Below are positions 5,163 to 8,413 of a stretch of 8,413 nucleotides of DNA, piece by piece. Origin of the DNA: Synergistaceae bacterium. Lineage in GTDB: Bacteria > Synergistota > Synergistia > Synergistales > Aminobacteriaceae. Every line of letters begins with the position of its first letter. Position 1 is the stretch's first letter. Under the pieces are notes generated by a model. It was given only the letters and a program-made list of their open reading frames with translations. It ran no database searches and had not been told where the DNA came from. Made by a program: the position numbers and the translations under genes. The stretch lies in the NCBI GenBank assembly GCA_009778055.1, contig WRKN01000106.1, positions 1 through 8,413 on the forward strand, read 5' to 3'.

Positions 5163-7364
5163 ATGAACGTTACTGCGAGAGTTGCGGAGGAGTTGCGGAT
5201 AAGCGAGGCGCAGGCGCTTGCCGTCCTTGAGCTTTTCGGGCAGGGCTGCACGGTTCCGTTTATAGCCCGCTACCGAAAAGAGGCGACCGGCTCTCTGGAC
5301 GAGGCCGTAATCACCGCCATACGTGACCGTAACGAGAAAATACAGGAGTTGGAAAAACGCAGGGCCGCCATACTGGAGTCCTTGTCGGAGCGCGAACTGC
5401 TCACCGACGAACTCAGGACTTCAATAGACGGCGCGCAGACCATGACCGCGCTTGAGGACGCCTACATGCCGTACCGGCCGAAGCGCAAAACGCGCGCGTC
5501 CGCGGCGGCGGAAAAAGGGCTTTCTCCTCTGGCCGATAAACTGTTTTCGCGTCAGTTGGAGAACATCGACCCGGCAGCGGAAGCCGCCCTTTTCCTGTCG
5601 GAAGAAAAGGGAGTGAACTCCGTCGAGGCCGCCCTGGCCGGGGCTATGGACATACTGGCCGAACGCTTCAACGAGGACGCGGAAGCGCGTAACGAAACGA
5701 GGAAGATTTTTGCCCGTAAGGCCGTGCTTGCGAGTACGCGCTCCAAAGGAGCGGCCCAGCCTGACAAAGCGGATAAAAAAGCCGAAGCCGAGAACTACCG
5801 GGACTACTTTGAATGGAGCGAACCCGCCGCCGCAATGCCGTCGCACCGCGTGCTGGCCGTTTTACGAGGGGAGCGGGAAGGTTTTCTGTCCGTGTCGGTC
5901 GAGCCCAAAGAAGAAGAGTGCCTGTCCGTGCTGAAGCGGATGTTCGTGAAAGGGGCGTCCGCCGCCTCGCGCATTGTGGCGGACGCGGTGACCGACGGCT
6001 ATAAACGCCTGCTGAAGCCGTCCATGGAAAACGAGCTTCGCGCCGCGCTCAAAAGACGCGCCGACGCGGAGGCCATAAGAATTTTCGCGGGCAACATCAG
6101 GGAGGTGCTCATGTCGCCCCCTATGGGGCAGAAGGCGACGCTGGCTATAGACCCGGGCCTGAGAACCGGGTGCAAGGTCGTCTGCCTTGACTCCCAGGGC
6201 AACCTGCTCCACAACGACGTGATTTTCCCCCATACCGGAGAGCGGCAGAAAGCTGACGCGGCGCGAAAAATCCTGGAACTGGCAAAAAAACATTCTATTC
6301 AAGCCATAGCCATAGGCAACGGAACCGCCGGGCGCGAAACGGAGTCGTTCATCCGCGCCCTCGGGCTGCCCGCCGAAATTATCGTCGCCTCGGTCAACGA
6401 GAGCGGGGCGTCGGTATATTCGGCCTCCGACGCCGCGCGTAAGGAGTTTCCCGACCAGGACGTCACGGTGAGGGGAGCGGTTTCCATAGGCCGCCGCCTC
6501 ATGGACCCCATGGCCGAGCTGGTCAAGATAGACCCTAAATCCATCGGCGTCGGGCAGTACCAGCACGACGTGGATCAGAAAGAGCTGAAACGGTCCCTGG
6601 ACGACGTCGTGACGTCATGCGTTAACGCCGTGGGAGTGGAGGTCAACACCGCCAGCGAGGCAATACTGTCGTACGTGTCCGGGCTAAGCAAGCAGGCGGC
6701 GGCCCAGTTGGTAAAGTACAGGGAAGCCAACGGTCCGTTTGAGTCCCGCGAAGCCCTGAAAAAAATTCCCCGCCTTGGCCCAAAGACGTTCGAGCAGGCG
6801 GCGGGCTTTTTACGAATCCGCAACGGCGGAAACCCGCTGGACGCCTCCGCGGTGCATCCCGAAAACTACGGCACAGCCGAGCGCATGGCCAAAGAATCCG
6901 GGTGTTCCGTGGCGGAACTCATGGCCTCCTCTGAGCTGAGGTCGAAGATAAAGCCGGAGCGCTTCGTCTCCGACAAAGCGGGATTGCCTACCTTGAGGGA
7001 CATACTGGAGGAACTCGCAAAGCCGGGACGCGACCCCCGCGTGGCGTTCGAGCCGTTTGCCTTCGCCCCTGACGTCAGGGAAATGAGCGACCTGAGAACA
7101 GGCATGACGCTGCCGGGAATAGTTACGAACGTAACCGCCTTCGGGGCGTTCGTCGACGTGGGCGTACATCAGGACGGGCTGGTTCACGTCAGCCGCATGT
7201 CGGACAGCTTCGTGGAAAACCCTCAGTCGTTCCTAAAACCCGGACAGCAGGTGAAAGTCGCGGTGCTGGAGGTTGACGAACAGCGCAAACGCATATCTCT
7301 CTCGATGAAAAAACGCGATTTCGGAGAGTCCGGCGAGGCTGCCCCGCCTGGCAAAAAGCGCTGA
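5163..7364 (+). CDS. tex: Tex family transcription accessory protein (YqgF/HhH/S1)
   Basis: 733-residue cytoplasmic RNA-binding protein of the Tex/Spt6-like family, in the normal length range. Domains in order: Tex N-terminal helical region (about 1-190) beginning VARVAEEL-like and containing VPFIARYRKEATGSLDE and LEDAYMPYRPKRKTRA; a linker and helical part; the YqgF/RuvC-like domain (about 325-460) opening with AIDPGLRTGCK, Asp330; helix-hairpin-helix motifs (about 500-565) with LSKQAAAQLVKYREANGPF and IPRLGPKTFEQAAGFLRI; and a C-terminal S1 domain (about 645-717) with GIVTNVTAFGAFVDVGVHQDGLVHVS. The S1 and HhH parts bind nucleic acid. In studied species Tex affects transcription and stress or toxin gene expression, but its exact reaction is unsettled. 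The ATG at 5163 is fixed by a GGAGG 7 nt upstream. The gene diverges from sixA and converges on cbiG with a 21-nt gap. It has about 65% GC in the middle and no frameshift. Confidence 0.96.
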   Translation: MNVTARVAEELRISEAQALAVLELFGQGCTVPFIARYRKEATGSLDEAVITAIRDRNEKIQELEKRRAAILESLSERELLTDELRTSIDGAQTMTALEDAYMPYRPKRKTRASAAAEKGLSPLADKLFSRQLENIDPAAEAALFLSEEKGVNSVEAALAGAMDILAERFNEDAEARNETRKIFARKAVLASTRSKGAAQPDKADKKAEAENYRDYFEWSEPAAAMPSHRVLAVLRGEREGFLSVSVEPKEEECLSVLKRMFVKGASAASRIVADAVTDGYKRLLKPSMENELRAALKRRADAEAIRIFAGNIREVLMSPPMGQKATLAIDPGLRTGCKVVCLDSQGNLLHNDVIFPHTGERQKADAARKILELAKKHSIQAIAIGNGTAGRETESFIRALGLPAEIIVASVNESGASVYSASDAARKEFPDQDVTVRGAVSIGRRLMDPMAELVKIDPKSIGVGQYQHDVDQKELKRSLDDVVTSCVNAVGVEVNTASEAILSYVSGLSKQAAAQLVKYREANGPFESREALKKIPRLGPKTFEQAAGFLRIRNGGNPLDASAVHPENYGTAERMAKESGCSVAELMASSELRSKIKPERFVSDKAGLPTLRDILEELAKPGRDPRVAFEPFAFAPDVREMSDLRTGMTLPGIVTNVTAFGAFVDVGVHQDGLVHVSRMSDSFVENPQSFLKPGQQVKVAVLEVDEQRKRISLSMKKRDFGESGEAAPPGKKR

Positions 7365-7385
7365 CCGAAACTTATCACTATTAAA

Positions 7386-8303
7386 TCATGCCGTTGTCTC
7401 CCGTGCCAGGGCGAGGGCAATGCCCGGATAGACGGTCTTGCTCCGAAGCAGCACACCGTTGCGGGCGGCGAGAACGGCGGCCCGCTCGCATATGTTGTCC
7501 ACGCCCGTAACCTCCATGACTTTTTGAGACGACAAAAAAGGCCCCTTGACCCGGCTCAATTCCTCCGCGCTGTAAGTCAGAAACGGAACTCCGTTCTCGC
7601 GGCAGAAGTCCACTATCGCGGGCTCGTCGCGCTTAATGTCAATCGAGGCCACGGCTTTAAGCGACAGAGGCGACCTCCCGGCCCCTTTCAAAAAATCCGC
7701 CGCCGCCGCGCCGAGCGCCTCTTTTTCAACTCCGCGCCGGCATCCGACGCCCAGAACCAGGACACGCGGACGCAGCCACAACGTCACAGGCCAGGGAGGG
7801 GACAAGTTTTCATCGGTAACCGCCACTCCGACGGGCAAATTGTCCAACATCGCCGCCGACACGGACTTTATCGCCTTCGGGTTTTCGACGGCGCAATTGT
7901 TTCTGACGGCCCACACATCCGCCGCTTCGACTCCGCGCATGTCCGTCGCCGTAGTGACAACGGCGCGCCCGCCGGTTATTTCCGCGATTCTCACCGCGAG
8001 GTCGTTAGCGCCCCCGATGTGCCCGGAGAGCAGGGGTATCACGTTCCGTCCGGCGTCGTCCAACGCAACGACCGCCGGGTCGGTGGTTTTGTCGTTAACA
8101 TGCGGAGCTATTGCCCGAACCGCGATTCCGACAGCCGACACAAACACCAGCGCCGCCGCCCTCGGAAACCACTCTCCGGCCCATTCAAACACCGTGCCGC
8201 CAAACGGGAAAGCGAACACCCGGGAATTTTCGAGCCGTCCAGCCAGCCGCGACGCCAGCTCCGCTCCCTCACGCGTGAATGCTGCTATAACTATGGGCTT
8301 CAT
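7386..8303 (-). CDS. cbiG: Cobalt-precorrin-5A hydrolase CbiG
   Basis: 305-residue enzyme of the anaerobic (early cobalt insertion) cobalamin pathway. CbiG opens the delta-lactone ring of cobalt-precorrin-5A and releases the C20/methyl-derived two-carbon unit as acetaldehyde. The N-terminal domain (1-125) carries FVSAVGIAVRAIAP (54-67), DPAVVALDDAGRNVIPLLSG (75-94), HIGGANDLA and TTATD (117-121). A short, poorly conserved linker follows (about 126-178), and the C-terminal domain opens with LVLGVGCRRGV (182-192) and holds GVDNICERAAVLAA (267-280). The linker is short, so the protein is shorter than the roughly 350 residues of enterobacterial CbiG; this looks like the compact form and not a deletion. 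The ATG at 8303 has no SD of its own. It overlaps the stop of an 11-codon leader ORF (ATGA), which suggests translational coupling. No other cobalamin gene is in the window; more may lie to the right. It converges on tex with a 21-nt gap. Confidence 0.94.
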   Translation of the reverse strand: MKPIVIAAFTREGAELASRLAGRLENSRVFAFPFGGTVFEWAGEWFPRAAALVFVSAVGIAVRAIAPHVNDKTTDPAVVALDDAGRNVIPLLSGHIGGANDLAVRIAEITGGRAVVTTATDMRGVEAADVWAVRNNCAVENPKAIKSVSAAMLDNLPVGVAVTDENLSPPWPVTLWLRPRVLVLGVGCRRGVEKEALGAAAADFLKGAGRSPLSLKAVASIDIKRDEPAIVDFCRENGVPFLTYSAEELSRVKGPFLSSQKVMEVTGVDNICERAAVLAARNGVLLRSKTVYPGIALALARETTA

Positions 8304-8335
8304 CGAGTCTGATCGTATAATTTTACTGTTGGCAT
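8300..8335 (-). CDS. Putative 11-codon leader ORF coupled to cbiG
   Basis: ATG at 8335 encodes MPTVKLYDQTR and stops at TGA 8302-8300, overlapping the cbiG ATG (8303) by the classic ATGA. AGGTGG (8351-8346), a 5-of-6 SD match, lies 10 nt before its ATG, while cbiG itself has none at the usual distance. Ribosomes loading here could re-start at cbiG. There is no run of a single amino acid that would point to attenuation. It may be a genuine leader peptide, or simply the spare start signals of a minimal upstream gene. Confidence 0.45.
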   Translation of the reverse strand: MPTVKLYDQTR

Positions 8336-8345
8336 AATGGCTGTT

Positions 8346-8351
8346 CCACCT
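8346..8351 (-). promoter_or_regulatory. SD of the cbiG leader ORF
   Basis: Minus-strand AGGTGG, preceded by AA, sits 10 nt upstream of ATG 8335. It is the only plausible ribosome binding site in the visible cbiG leader and is 42 nt from the cbiG ATG, too far to serve it directly. Confidence 0.5.
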
Positions 8352-8362
8352 TTGACGCGCCT

Positions 8363-8390
8363 ATTATACGTGAATAAGGGTATAACACAA
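8363..8390 (-). promoter_or_regulatory. Probable promoter for cbiG and its leader ORF
   Basis: Minus strand: TTGTGT (8390-8385), a 16-nt spacer, and a perfect TATAAT (8368-8363). Transcription would begin near 8356, leaving a leader of about 20 nt before the small ORF and about 50 nt before cbiG. That leader is far too short for a cobalamin riboswitch, unless transcription also comes from further right. Confidence 0.45.
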
Positions 8391-8413
8391 CTTATAAAGG
8401 ATAAGTGTCCGAA

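Noticed and set aside
5421..6566. Long open frames on the minus strand inside tex (5421-5846 and 5862-6566)
   Set aside because: They are the complement of a full-length, motif-complete tex gene, arise from its high GC codon use, have Arg/Gly/His-rich translations and no ribosome binding sites.
7524..8337. Two long plus-strand frames opposite cbiG
   Set aside because: Low-complexity Arg/Pro/Ala translations opposite a well-conserved CbiG; GC-driven shadows.

Overview
This is a bacterial chromosome segment with compact genes, good Shine-Dalgarno (SD) sites and overlapping operon members. No RNA gene, CRISPR array, integrase or transposase is visible. The taxon cannot be fixed from the sequence. 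The gene set and style (GC-rich housekeeping genes, a small secreted protein of unknown function, an anaerobic-type CbiG) would fit an anaerobic lineage such as the Synergistota, but that is a low-confidence guess. Two compositional zones are evident. In hand counts of 60-base stretches, the left part is about 40-45% GC (121-180, 1501-1620) and the core of the right part about 65% (5581-5640, 6121-6180).

Left, accessory-looking zone (1-2565): the 3' part of a short-chain dehydrogenase/reductase gene (+) runs off the left edge. It converges on a minus-strand gene for a 147-residue secreted protein of unknown function. From the same intergenic region, in the + direction, comes a 43-codon remnant of a TA-type antitoxin, followed at once by a 294-residue protein I do not recognise. 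After it lie two tiny overlapping ORFs, a nested GC-rich palindrome of repeat-element type, and three TGACAG boxes. A 30-bp sequence with one mismatch occurs at 1142-1171 and again, in the same orientation, at 2551-2580. It therefore brackets the antitoxin remnant, the orphan gene and the palindrome like the scars of an insertion.

Right, housekeeping zone (2566-8413): a tight minus-strand operon reads sixA (histidine phosphatase) - Ste24-like M48 zinc metalloprotease - tRNA1(Val)-type N6-adenine methyltransferase. Its genes are 2 nt apart or overlap by 11 nt. Divergent from it is tex, encoding a full-length Tex/YqgF/S1 transcription accessory protein. tex converges, with only a 21-nt gap, on cbiG (cobalt-precorrin-5A hydrolase, minus strand). 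cbiG has a plausible promoter and an 11-codon leader ORF whose stop overlaps its start as ATGA; cbiG itself lacks a clear ribosome binding site.

If the 1.38-kb segment between the 30-bp repeats is removed, the secreted-protein gene would lie directly downstream of the methyltransferase on the same strand. This suggests that the segment split an older arrangement. The most interesting points are this bracketed island with its decayed antitoxin and orphan gene, and the leader ORF of cbiG.
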